Source: Flavisphingomonas formosensis (GTDB lineage: Bacteria; Pseudomonadota; Alphaproteobacteria; Sphingomonadales; Sphingomonadaceae). Taken from it: a stretch of 64,000 nt of DNA. Below, in pieces: positions 25,422 through 32,854 of this stretch. Position 1 is the first letter of the stretch, and each line of letters begins with the position of its first letter. The notes beneath the pieces were generated by a model. It was not told the DNA's origin. It did no database searches and worked only from the letters and a program-made list of their open reading frames with translations. The stretch is taken from positions 1 through 64,000 of the forward strand of contig NZ_WRPK01000007.1 of the NCBI RefSeq assembly GCF_009755815.1, written 5' to 3'. The position numbers and the translations under genes are program-made.

Positions 25422-25687
25422 CAGCGAAATCCGACCGAGAGCGCGCGGCGTGGCGAGGAGATGATGCCGAGCTGTGTCTGCAACTGGCGAATGGCGAGCG
25501 TGAGCTGGCCGATATTCGTCATGGAATAGGTGACGCTCTTCGCGCCATCTCCCTGCGTATAGGACCCACTGATCACCTTCTTGCCCGACATGAGATCGAG
25601 ATAGTCCCGCTGCATCTGCTGCAGGCGCGCCTGCAGTACGGCAGTGTCCATGCCGGCAAGGATGCTGCGGCTCGGATCGTAGCGCAT
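25421..25687 (-). CDS. W: Head-tail joining protein, lambda gpW-like, 88 aa
   Basis: The second ATG (25687, MRYDPSRSILAGMDTAVLQA) is preferred because AAGGA lies eight bases upstream of it. 'LQARLQQMQRDYLDLMSGKKVISGSYTQGDGAKSVTYS' is characteristic of gpW, which binds the portal after packaging. It is in the lambda order A-W-B. Confidence 0.88.
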   Translation of the reverse strand: MRYDPSRSILAGMDTAVLQARLQQMQRDYLDLMSGKKVISGSYTQGDGAKSVTYSMTNIGQLTLAIRQLQTQLGIISSPRRALSVGFR

Positions 25688-25699
25688 GGGCATCTTCCT

Positions 25700-27853
25700 T
25701 CAGGCGAGGCGGCGGCTCAGCGAGCCACTCGGCCTTTTCGGCGGCGGCGAGACGGGCGCCGCTGGCGGTTCATCGGTAACTTTGGCGGGTACTGTCGGCG
25801 CCGCCGGGGCAGGGGAGGGTTCATCCTGCGAGGCAGGCGCGAGCCATTCCGTGACCATCGCTCCGACTTCGTTCGCGATCCGGTTGAGCTTCAGGCCCAT
25901 GTGGACAAGGCCGCGCAGAGCGGCGAGCGCATACACCCGACAGTCGAGCCGCTCATTGGCCCGGCCGGGGATCGGCACCCACTTCTTGACCTTCTGTGCC
26001 CCTTCACCCTCGATCAGGATCCGCTCGGCGGTGAGTTGCTCGAACGCCGGCTGATCCCAATCGCCGTTGAAATGCATGTATCCGGGGCCCGGCGCCATCT
26101 TGTGCAGCATGCTGCGCAAGGCATCCTTTGCGGCGTTGACGCCGATGATCACCGGCCGGAACGTCTTCTTGCTTCGCGAGCTCGGCCGCTTCACCGGCCA
26201 CACCGGATTGCGATAGCCGGTCCGCGCGCTCTCACCCTTGATCGCCCAGATCTTGCGGCCCAACCGACCCTTCGAAAAGTCATAGACGCGGTCGGTGTGA
26301 TGGCCGCCGGAATCGATGCAGGCGGCCCGTATCTCGAAAGGACGGCCGTCTGCCCGGTACCACACCCGTTTCAGCAGCTCGTCGAGTTGCGCCTGCGTCG
26401 CTGGGTCTGACATTTCGCCGTCAATCACATGGTGCTCGATCGACCAGCTTTCCTCGTCTCGCCCCCATCCAACGATTTCGATCTCAAGGCGATAGTCCTG
26501 GACGTCGATGCCGGCGGTCAGCAGCGCTACACCGTCCGGCACGATGCCTGGCGGCCAGTTCTCCCGGCGGGCCAGCAGTTCCGACATCTCGACTTCGCGG
26601 CCGCCGTGGCGGCGGTATGGCCACGCAGCCTGCGTGTTCCACCACACCTGTTTCTTGTCTTCGTCGCCCTCCGCGGCGATCCATTTCCGCGCAATGTAGG
26701 GCGGCGCATCCTTTGGCCAGGGCGAATAGAGCTTGCCGGCCTGGAAGCCGGCATGTTCGTTGGGCACGGGCCACGAACCGCAGTGCACACACCGGGCGCG
26801 ATAGACCGCCCAGCGATCGCCTTCCCACCAGTCCCAGACCTTGGCGACCGGATCCGGATCGCCCGCGCGCCATGCTGCCTCGTATGCCTCGAGGGGCGCC
26901 TGCCGCTCGCCGCAGCATTCGAACGGGCGCGTCTGGTGCCAGCGGATCGTCGCGAGGGCGCGGCGGCGCTGTCCCTCCGTCCAGCCCGATCCGCAGGCCT
27001 CGCAGAAGATCCGGGCCGTTTCCGTCCGATGGCGATTGCCATCCTCGCCCTTGTCCCATTCAACGTGCTTGAAGAACTCCGGCACCATCCGGTGACCGCA
27101 ATCCGGACATTCGACGCTCGCACGGCGCTGATCAGACGCAAGGAAGCTCGCTTCGATCCGGCTCTCGTCCTTGACCGTCGGTGAGCATACCCGCACCGAA
27201 AGCCAGTTCGGAAACGACGCCATGCGCTCGTCGCCGATGTCGATCGGATCGCCTTCGCGGGTGACCGGGTATTTATCGACCTCGTCGTACAGCACGATCC
27301 GCACGGGCCGGCGCGCAAGGTTGTCCGGGCTGCCGGCGCCGACAAGGGCCAGAAAGCCGCCCGGGAAAGACTTGAATAGAAGGGTCTCCTCCGCCTTCCG
27401 TGTCTTGACCGTACCGACCAGCTCGCGAAGCGCGGGCGTGGCATTGATAAGCGGGCCGATGCGCTCCTTGCTGAACTGCTCGGCCGCGTCTTCCTTGGGC
27501 TGGACGAGCAGGATCGGGCAGGGATCGCGATGCGCGTGAAACCCCACGATGTTCTCGAGCAGCGATGTCTTGAGCAGCTGTGTGGCCACCATCGCGGTGA
27601 TGACGTGCACACCCGGTTCGGTGGCCGCGAGCATCGGGCCGCGCGCAATCTCTACCGTCGAGGTCCGCCACCGACCGGAGCTGCTGCCGGCCTCCTTGGC
27701 CAAGCGGCGCTCCTTGTCGGCCCAGTCGGGAAGGCTATCCCGCGGCGGCGGCGTCCAGCCCCGCCGCGCGGCGCGGTGCAAGCGCTCCTCGTTACTGCTG
27801 AGCGGTGAAGTCGCCCTGCGGCTCGCCGAGCTGCTCAAGCTGATGTTGGACAT
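25700..27853 (-). CDS. A: Terminase large subunit, lambda gpA family, 717 aa
   Basis: 'GPMLAATEPGVHVITAMVATQLLKTSLLENIVG' is the N-terminal ATPase region with its adapted Walker A position; 'PVRIVLYDEVDKYP' is the Walker B segment. Two Cys-pair zinc-ribbon-like clusters follow ('VECPDCGHRMV..FCEACGSGW', 'CVHCGSWPVPNEH'), then the nuclease domain with 'VALLTAGIDVQDYRLEIEIVGWG'. The enzyme cuts concatemers at cos and drives DNA into the prohead. The C-terminal 60 residues are proline-rich. The small subunit gene overlaps its start by 62 bases. Confidence 0.93.
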   Translation of the reverse strand: MSNISLSSSASRRATSPLSSNEERLHRAARRGWTPPPRDSLPDWADKERRLAKEAGSSSGRWRTSTVEIARGPMLAATEPGVHVITAMVATQLLKTSLLENIVGFHAHRDPCPILLVQPKEDAAEQFSKERIGPLINATPALRELVGTVKTRKAEETLLFKSFPGGFLALVGAGSPDNLARRPVRIVLYDEVDKYPVTREGDPIDIGDERMASFPNWLSVRVCSPTVKDESRIEASFLASDQRRASVECPDCGHRMVPEFFKHVEWDKGEDGNRHRTETARIFCEACGSGWTEGQRRRALATIRWHQTRPFECCGERQAPLEAYEAAWRAGDPDPVAKVWDWWEGDRWAVYRARCVHCGSWPVPNEHAGFQAGKLYSPWPKDAPPYIARKWIAAEGDEDKKQVWWNTQAAWPYRRHGGREVEMSELLARRENWPPGIVPDGVALLTAGIDVQDYRLEIEIVGWGRDEESWSIEHHVIDGEMSDPATQAQLDELLKRVWYRADGRPFEIRAACIDSGGHHTDRVYDFSKGRLGRKIWAIKGESARTGYRNPVWPVKRPSSRSKKTFRPVIIGVNAAKDALRSMLHKMAPGPGYMHFNGDWDQPAFEQLTAERILIEGEGAQKVKKWVPIPGRANERLDCRVYALAALRGLVHMGLKLNRIANEVGAMVTEWLAPASQDEPSPAPAAPTVPAKVTDEPPAAPVSPPPKRPSGSLSRRLA

Positions 27854-28436
27854 GGATCGTGAGAGCCTCCACGACCCGATCTGTGTCGACGTCGAGGTCC
27901 GCCGCGAGCAGCGGGCCGACCCGTGTCGGGAACCCTATCCAGGCGTCGCGCCATGATCGCGCAGCTTCGAAGAATATCGCCTCGGCGCGCTCGACCTCCA
28001 CGAGGCTGCCAGCTTCCTTCCTGGCCGCGATCAGGTGTTTCGCTGCGAGGCCATTTTCCTTGATCTGCTCGGCGCGGACGACAGATGCGAAATCGCCGCG
28101 CAACACCTTGGCAAGGAAGTCGTCGACCTCTTCGCCGGCGATCGCGTCCAGTGCCTCCTGCAGGTCTTCCGCCGTGGCCCCGCGCGATGCTTTCCGCTTT
28201 GTCCGCACAGGCTGTGCGGGTGCGGACACCTTTTTTGCCGATGATGCAGTGTCCGCACCATTTTCAGTGCGGCGATTCTGTCTCCGCCAACCCGATCCGG
28301 CGAGCGCAGGATCGATCTTGCCATCGCCGGACAGCAGCAGTTTTCCGGCCTTTACGGCGCGGCGAACCAGCTTTTCATCGCAACCATCGAGGCGGGCGAA
28401 CTCGCGGATGGAAACCGGCGCGGACGGTGCGGACAT
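27792..28436 (-). CDS. Terminase small subunit, Nu1-like, 214 aa
   Basis: The N-terminal winged-helix segment 'VSIREFARLDGCDEKLVRRAVKAGKLLLSGDGKIDPALAGSGW' is the DNA-binding part of Nu1-like proteins that recognises cos. A charged linker follows, then a helical C-terminal part that would bind gpA. Directly upstream of, and overlapping, the large subunit. Short repeats around and upstream of its start may be its target sites. Confidence 0.8.
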   Translation of the reverse strand: MSAPSAPVSIREFARLDGCDEKLVRRAVKAGKLLLSGDGKIDPALAGSGWRRQNRRTENGADTASSAKKVSAPAQPVRTKRKASRGATAEDLQEALDAIAGEEVDDFLAKVLRGDFASVVRAEQIKENGLAAKHLIAARKEAGSLVEVERAEAIFFEAARSWRDAWIGFPTRVGPLLAADLDVDTDRVVEALTIHVQHQLEQLGEPQGDFTAQQ

Positions 28437-28453
28437 CGGGGTGCGGACACCTT
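28218..28453. promoter_or_regulatory. Paired 16-bp repeats, candidate terminase (cosB-like) recognition sites
   Basis: GGGTGCGGACACCTTT occurs exactly at 28218-28233 and 28438-28453. Shorter GTGCGGAC-type copies, some inverted, lie at 28201, 28250 and 28427. In lambda the small terminase binds repeated sites just upstream of its own gene, so the location fits. Part of the repetition lies within the coding sequence and could instead reflect codon repetition of Ser-Ala-Pro. Confidence 0.35.
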
Positions 28454-28602
28454 TCGCAGCTCAGCGCTGGCCGCGAGACGCGCGCGCGAAATACCCTCGT
28501 TGCCTGAGGGGTCAGGAAGGACCCACGCTCACCATCTGTGGTTGCCTCGATAGCGGCCGGAGGAGGGGAGGGTGACCACTCCCAGGCGCGCGGACGAAAT
28601 GC

Positions 28603-28815
28603 CTAGGTGGGTGTTTCCTCAGAGGCGGATCGTTTGGCCCGTATCCACAGGATGAAGCGCCAACCAAAATCGATAGTCATGAGCACCAATCCCAGCGGGA
28701 GAACCCAATCGGGAATGTCGATGCCTTTGAGGAGGCTGACACTGACGACGGATAACCCGATGAGCAAAGTCACCGAACACAGCGCTATCAATGACTGTCG
28801 TGCATCCTTCGTCAT
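28603..28815 (-). CDS. Small two-pass membrane protein, 70 aa
   Basis: MTKDARQSLIALCSVTLLIG starts the protein. Hydrophobic segments at about 8-29 and 35-55 predict two membrane passes, with a short charged C-terminus. No family is recognised. It is separated from the terminase gene by about 165 bases without other genes and may be a moron. Confidence 0.5.
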   Translation of the reverse strand: MTKDARQSLIALCSVTLLIGLSVVSVSLLKGIDIPDWVLPLGLVLMTIDFGWRFILWIRAKRSASEETPT

Positions 28816-28839
28816 GCTGGCATGATAGCATTGAAGGCA

Positions 28840-29511
28840 TCAGCTGAAAACGACCCGCTTCGTCGCGATCGCCTGCGCATAGGCATCCTCGAATGCCTTG
28901 CGCGCGTTGCGGCGCAGATAGGCTTCGGCTGCCCGGAAGAAATCCAGATGCTCTTTCACCGGCGCCGGGTCAGAGAAGCGGATCAGCAGCTTGAGGTGGC
29001 CCGGCTGCGCGGTGCCGGGCTTGGCGCGCTTCGCCTTCCTGGCCGCCGTCGGCCGCTGCCACACCCCGTTGATGATCCGTCCGTCCTTGGCCTTGACCGA
29101 ACCGACGAACACGTTCGGCTTGGCCTTGAGCTGCGCCACCTTCCCCTTGGGGATGTTCCCGTAGGCATTCACCGGCAGGCCTTTCGGGACCAGCATGCCG
29201 CGCTTGCCGCGCAGCTCCTGCATGCCCGAGCCACCGTCGACGAATGGCGCCAGGTACTCGGCCTGGATATCCTTCGGGAAGATCACGGCTATCGGCGTGC
29301 TCTTCGTGGCCGGCAGGATGGCGAAGGCGTTCTCGGTGAACCGCGTCGGCTTGTCGAAGGTCTCGATGACCTGCTCGCGTTCCTCGCCCTGAACACCCTT
29401 GGCCAGCGTGGTGAGCGCCAGCGCGTCGACGAAGGGCATCTGGTCGCGGTGGAACGCGGTCATGTCCCGATGCAGTGTGCGAATGTCGGGCTTGAGGTTG
29501 ACGACGATCAT
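28840..29511 (-). CDS. Phage protein of unknown function, possibly minor tail (gpZ-like), 223 aa
   Basis: Starts MIVVNLKPDIRTLHRDMTAF; its ATG overlaps the stop of the FlbD-like gene. 'RDQMPFVDALALTTLAKGVQ', 'LKLLIRFSDPAPVKEHLDFFRAAEAYL' and 'FEDAYAQAIATKR' give the pattern of tail-completion or minor tail Z-like proteins (aligned helices, a central beta sandwich, conserved phe-rich C-terminus). That is a weak structural analogy, not a firm hit. In lambda-type genomes such proteins attach head to tail, though here the gene lies beside the terminase. Confidence 0.5.
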   Translation of the reverse strand: MIVVNLKPDIRTLHRDMTAFHRDQMPFVDALALTTLAKGVQGEEREQVIETFDKPTRFTENAFAILPATKSTPIAVIFPKDIQAEYLAPFVDGGSGMQELRGKRGMLVPKGLPVNAYGNIPKGKVAQLKAKPNVFVGSVKAKDGRIINGVWQRPTAARKAKRAKPGTAQPGHLKLLIRFSDPAPVKEHLDFFRAAEAYLRRNARKAFEDAYAQAIATKRVVFS

Positions 29512-29738
29512 AGGCCGGCTTGGGCGAGCGCGGAGTCTATTTCGCGCTCTACGGCATAGCAGTCCGTTCCGCCCATGAGCCAAGGTTCGTGCCTAACGCG
29601 ATGGACGGCACCGTCCGCCATGGTGATGACAAGCATGCTGTCGCCCGGCGCGTTTATGTACTGGCGCCGATCCCATTTCACGTGAGACACGTAGGCGGCG
29701 TTGATCATTAGTTCCCTGTTCACGCGCACCATCGCCAT
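29508..29738 (-). CDS. Small FlbD-like phage protein, 76 aa
   Basis: MAMVRVNRELMINAAYVSHV continues with 'VITMADGAVHRVRHEPWLM', a small beta-rich fold close to the one encoded at 23458-23730. A GGAGA lies upstream. Its role is unknown; it is the first gene leftward of the tRNA-like remnant and HNH gene. Confidence 0.55.
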   Translation of the reverse strand: MAMVRVNRELMINAAYVSHVKWDRRQYINAPGDSMLVITMADGAVHRVRHEPWLMGGTDCYAVEREIDSALAQAGL

Positions 29739-29757
29739 ATAAGCATCTCCGGTGAAC

Positions 29758-29800
29758 TGGTCGCGGCGATCGGAGTCGAACCAATGACCTGCGGACTTAG
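29758..29800 (-). other. 3' part of a tRNA, probable old attachment site
   Basis: The minus strand reads AAGTCCGCAGGTC, then ATTGG-TTCGACT-CCGAT (a proper T arm) and CGCCGCGACCA, the 3' acceptor half plus encoded CCA. No matching 5' acceptor (CGCGGCG) lies upstream, where the HNH gene ends instead. Phages that integrate in tRNA genes carry such 3' segments as att sites, so this is best read as an att core or a tRNA remnant. Confidence 0.55.
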
Positions 29801-30402
29801 GATCGCTCGTCCAAGAGACGTTCGAATGCGAGCATTCCGTGGTCTAGTTCCCAATGATGGTTGGGGCAGAGCCACACGAGGTTCGTAGATGAGTTTATCT
29901 CGTCGAGCCGAGCAGTACCAGGAAAGGCTGCTACCGGTCGCAGATGACACGCTTCGGCGTGCCGATCGTATCCGCAGATCATGCAGCGCTTCGGCGATCG
30001 CGAAATGGTCGATCGAGCATGGGCTCGGATCACCGAATGTGAACACTCGCTCTTCTCGCGTCGCCCGAGCAAGCCCCTTCGGTTCGACCAGCACCCCTTG
30101 CAGTAGGCTCGCCCGCTAAATGAAACGCCGCGAATGCCCTCGTTGACATTCGCACCACAGGTTCTGCAGGGAACCACAGCTCGTGCCCGCTTTGGCAAGC
30201 AGTTGTTGAACGATGCGGCGCACGAGCGGGAGCAGAATTTCTTCTTTCTGCCGTCAGCCGGACGGTCTTTTCCGCTCAACCCGATCGGACCGTTACAATG
30301 ATTGCAGAGCGGCGGGTTTGCAAAATAGGCAGCTCGCATTGCTCGAGACCTGGCGATGCCACCGCGAACTTCATCCTGCGCCATAGAGCGATGCTTTGGC
30401 AT
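29797..30402 (-). CDS. HNH endonuclease with zinc-binding cysteines, 201 aa
   Basis: Four Cys pairs are visible: 'CNHCNGPI', 'FCSRSCAASFNN', 'CRTCGANV', 'AYCKGC', then 'CMICGYDRHAEACHLRPVAAF' and 'STNLVWLCPNHHWELDHG', the last forming the HNH catalytic core (His-Asn-His). HNH proteins beside terminase genes often assist cos cleavage by the terminase holoenzyme, which fits the location. The stop codon abuts the tRNA remnant. The ATG at 30402 was chosen; a second in-frame ATG is at 30384. Confidence 0.8.
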   Translation of the reverse strand: MPKHRSMAQDEVRGGIARSRAMRAAYFANPPLCNHCNGPIGLSGKDRPADGRKKKFCSRSCAASFNNCLPKRARAVVPCRTCGANVNEGIRGVSFSGRAYCKGCWSNRRGLLGRREKSECSHSVIRAHARSTISRSPKRCMICGYDRHAEACHLRPVAAFPGTARLDEINSSTNLVWLCPNHHWELDHGMLAFERLLDERS

Positions 30403-30462
30403 AGCCGACTTTGCTGCGCAACCCGAGCTACCACTGCTCTACGCCGCTGTGATCTGGATACG

Positions 30463-30485
30463 AAAGACCCCGCCGGAGCGGGGTC
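30463..30485 (-). terminator. Stem-loop terminator downstream of the gene at 30542
   Basis: Minus strand GACCCCGC-TCCG-GCGGGGTC followed by TTTC. On the plus strand it is followed by TTG, so it may work in either direction. The 13 bases after it, TGCGCGTCAGGCG, recur after a related hairpin near 31005. Confidence 0.65.
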
Positions 30486-30541
30486 TTGCTGCGCGTCAGG
30501 CGACAGGCTCGTGCCGGTGGCGTGCCCCGACGCAAGGGCGG

Positions 30542-30907
30542 TCAGCAGCGCAGCAATCTGGTTGTCGGACGAGCGTTCGGAAACCGAAAAGTATAACGGT
30601 AATACCAGCCACGCTTCATGGCTTCCGCAACCGCGAGACTCTGGCATTGAAATTTGTTTTCCAATCTCAGGAAGCGGTCGGCGTCGAAAGGCGTCTTATT
30701 CACGTCCAAATTAACGTCGATTATAAAATCGAGGACCTTTTCAGAACAATTCGCCTTAGCGTCAGAAACATGAATGTAAGCATATGTCTTACCATTATTT
30801 TGGGGTGCGACCTTGTTAACGTATGCCCAGCAAATCAGTTCATCGCTAACCGTTGCAAATGGCCTTTCGGTGACGCCCGCCAATGCCAGAACAAGGCCAG
30901 TTATCAT
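30542..30907 (-). CDS. Secreted or periplasmic hypothetical protein, 121 aa
   Basis: MITGLVLALAGVTERPFATV begins with a short hydrophobic segment suggesting a signal peptide or anchor. An AAGGGTAGCG ribosome binding site precedes it. Two cysteines at about residues 26 and 54 could pair. No family recognised. Flanked by terminators on the left and by an orphan gene on the right; base composition is lower in GC than its neighbours, which suggests recent transfer. Confidence 0.5.
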   Translation of the reverse strand: MITGLVLALAGVTERPFATVSDELICWAYVNKVAPQNNGKTYAYIHVSDAKANCSEKVLDFIIDVNLDVNKTPFDADRFLRLENKFQCQSLAVAEAMKRGWYYRYTFRFPNARPTTRLLRC

Positions 30908-30997
30908 CGCTACCCTTTGACCTTGACCAACAGCATCGCACCAACGGCAGCCGCCGAGACCACCAACAATAGCAAGAACACAGGGAGAGCCCGATCA

Positions 30998-31017
30998 CAA
31001 ACCCCGCAGGGTGGGGT
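30998..31017 (-). terminator. Weak terminator downstream of the gene at 31099
   Basis: Minus strand ACCCC-ACCCTGC-GGGGT followed by TTGT. The stem is only five pairs. It shares the sequence TGCGCGTCAGGCG with the hairpin at 30463-30485. Confidence 0.4.
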
Positions 31018-31098
31018 AACGGTGCGCGTCAGGCGCAATTGTGGAGCCCCTTTTTCGCGCATTTTCGTAACGGCGTCAATACGGGGCGAGGGGGTGGG

Positions 31099-31332
31099 TC
31101 ATTTTGAAATATCGCGGAACCACGGTAGTATCTGGCGGGCGTCAGTCTCAGCAGCCTCTTGGGTTTCATATAGGCCCGACAGGTGCGTTAACGCGGTGCA
31201 GGGGCCAGTGGATTCGTCGCCAGCCTGCTTGGTCCACTCTGTGAATTGGTACATTCCTGTCGGCAAGCGAGCGACTTCCAGCTCGCTCTGACCATCCGGG
31301 CTTCCGATTTTCAAGACGGTCGTTTCGAACAT
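31099..31332 (-). CDS. Small orphan hypothetical protein, 77 aa
   Basis: MFETTVLKIGSPDGQSELEV begins a small beta-rich soluble protein with 'MYQFTEWTKQAGDES' and a C-terminal helix 'TQEAAETDARQILPWF'. Not recognised. It sits alone between terminator-like hairpins and could be immunity- or adaptor-like, but nothing here supports a specific role. Confidence 0.5.
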   Translation of the reverse strand: MFETTVLKIGSPDGQSELEVARLPTGMYQFTEWTKQAGDESTGPCTALTHLSGLYETQEAAETDARQILPWFRDISK

Positions 31333-31449
31333 GTCATTCTATCCGCTTCCTACAGGAACCGCGGTTCGCTGGGGCCTCTTCCGCGTCCTCTCCAGCTTCG
31401 CGACATCCGCAATTTCCCATCGGCGGGGGTGCTTCTCGCGCTTGGTCCT

Positions 31450-31626
31450 TCAGGCATTGAACAGAATCGCTTTGCAGTCTGTGAGCCTACGCTCGGCGTC
31501 GGCCAGACGGTCGCGGGCGACAGGCGGCCCGCGCCGGCCATCTCCTATCAGCCGCAGATTGCCGAACATGTCGCGTTCGATTTGCTGCTTGAAGGCCAGC
31601 GTGGCTTGTCGTTCCATTTGCAGCAT
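31450..31626 (-). CDS. Small helical phage protein, 58 aa
   Basis: The ATG at 31626 has a perfect GGAGG six bases upstream (GGAGGAATCGAATG), which decides the start over longer frames. The protein MLQMERQATLAFKQQIERDM is highly charged and helical, ending in 'RDRLADAERRLTDCKAILFNA'. No family recognised; it looks like a phage or accessory regulatory peptide. Confidence 0.55.
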   Translation of the reverse strand: MLQMERQATLAFKQQIERDMFGNLRLIGDGRRGPPVARDRLADAERRLTDCKAILFNA

Positions 31627-31689
31627 TCGATTCCTCCATGTTTCGCGCGAAGCATACACAAGAATCTGGCAAGCTGTTTCGTTTGTCTC

Positions 31690-32553
31690 TCAAAAGCGAT
31701 ACGCATCGTTCCGAGCCCGTTCGATCTCTTGCTCACTGACCGATCGATAGACCTCGGCGACGCATTCGGGCCAGCGATCGAGCGCCGCGATCAGTTCGCG
31801 CCGGGCTCGGCGCCAGTCGAGCCCGTATCGCTTTGCCGCGACGGTGTAGCCCACCGCGTCGCCGACGATCATGTCGAGCACCATCTGCTTCGGCTGCGGC
31901 AGCAATTCCCGCCAGCGCCAGTATGCCAGGTGCAAGCGTACACGGTGGATACCCTCCGCGACGCCGGCGCGCCGCGGCGACTGATCGACACGCATCTCCA
32001 GACTGGCGCCTTTCACGCCCACGTCAGCCTCGATGCTGCGATAGACGTTCGCGATCGCATCTGCCCATTCCTGCTGATCCTTGTCGATCGTGCCGTTCCT
32101 GACGAGCTGGGCAATGCTGTCGGTGTGGGTCCGGGCAGCCTGGGCCTCGGTCTCCGGCGTTCCGCCGGCGCCGAACTGCTCCCGGATCGCAACGGCTTCC
32201 TCGATCCCCGGCGAAAGCTGAACCGGCATCGCAACTCGCTTCGGCTTCTTCCGCCCGCCGCGCTTGCCGACCGTGACCACCTCCTTTGGACGTGCCCGGC
32301 CGAGCACGAGATGCTCGAACCGTTCCCGCTCGCGCTTGTCGGCGGCATCCAGGCGCGCGCGACGCGCGTTGTAGCGGTCGACCGCCTCCGGATCCTCGGC
32401 ATAGCGACGGGCGAGCTCTTGGCGTGCAGCGGCGATCCGCTCGCGCCGTTCCCGCGCCTTCCGCTGCGTCGGCGTCTCTGTCACGTCCCCGCTCATCTTC
32501 ACCCCTACATCCGTACCCAGATCATCGACCGCATCAGAGCGCCGCGTCGTCAT
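31690..32553 (-). CDS. Phage regulatory-like protein with C-terminal HTH, 287 aa
   Basis: The ATG at 32553 overlaps the end of the preceding gene; a TTG at 32559 is the alternative. The first 110 residues are very basic and helical (RKARERRERIAAARQELARR). The C-terminal 90 residues include 'HLAYWRWRELLPQPKQMVLDMIVGDAVGYTVAAKRYGLDWRRARRELIAALDRWPEC', which has the spacing of a sigma-like or antiterminator (Q-type) helix-turn-helix. It could regulate late genes of prophage A, which start nearby, but the family is not firmly recognised. Confidence 0.5.
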   Translation of the reverse strand: MTTRRSDAVDDLGTDVGVKMSGDVTETPTQRKARERRERIAAARQELARRYAEDPEAVDRYNARRARLDAADKRERERFEHLVLGRARPKEVVTVGKRGGRKKPKRVAMPVQLSPGIEEAVAIREQFGAGGTPETEAQAARTHTDSIAQLVRNGTIDKDQQEWADAIANVYRSIEADVGVKGASLEMRVDQSPRRAGVAEGIHRVRLHLAYWRWRELLPQPKQMVLDMIVGDAVGYTVAAKRYGLDWRRARRELIAALDRWPECVAEVYRSVSEQEIERARNDAYRF

Positions 32554-32854
32554 CCTCAATCATCCCGACGACGGCGCGCGCGTCCTCGAGCTTCGCGCCG
32601 TCGCGGATCACGGCCTGGCCGAGGATGCGCCAGACGGCATCCCAGCGCTGGTGGCGGCTCATTTGCAGCCAGTCGCCACAGCAGGCGCCGTCGGATCGCT
32701 GGGTCAACGGCTTGGCTTCGTCGGACTGACGAACGGCATAAATTGCGCCGTCCTGACCGCGATCCTCCCCAAAATTCCATAATATCGTCAGATCGCTGAG
32801 CGGGATGCGGTCCGGCCCATCGGACACTTCGACGTCTTCGAAATCGATAATCAT
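32534..32854 (-). CDS. Phage replication-region protein, 106 aa
   Basis: MIIDFEDVEVSDGPDRIPLS begins a small protein that overlaps the helicase stop (ATGA) and the next start. The pattern 'LSDLTILWNFGEDRGQDGAIYAVRQSD..DGACCGDWLQMSRHQRWDAVWRILGQAV' is found as a small gene after DnaB-type helicases in related prophages; function unknown. Confidence 0.55.
   Translation of the reverse strand: MIIDFEDVEVSDGPDRIPLSDLTILWNFGEDRGQDGAIYAVRQSDEAKPLTQRSDGACCGDWLQMSRHQRWDAVWRILGQAVIRDGAKLEDARAVVGMIEDDDAAL

Noticed and set aside
2406-30402. Gene transfer agent cluster
   Set aside because: Terminase gpA/Nu1 type, a contractile sheath and decoration gpD are not the GTA arrangement, which has an HK97-type capsid and a non-contractile tail.
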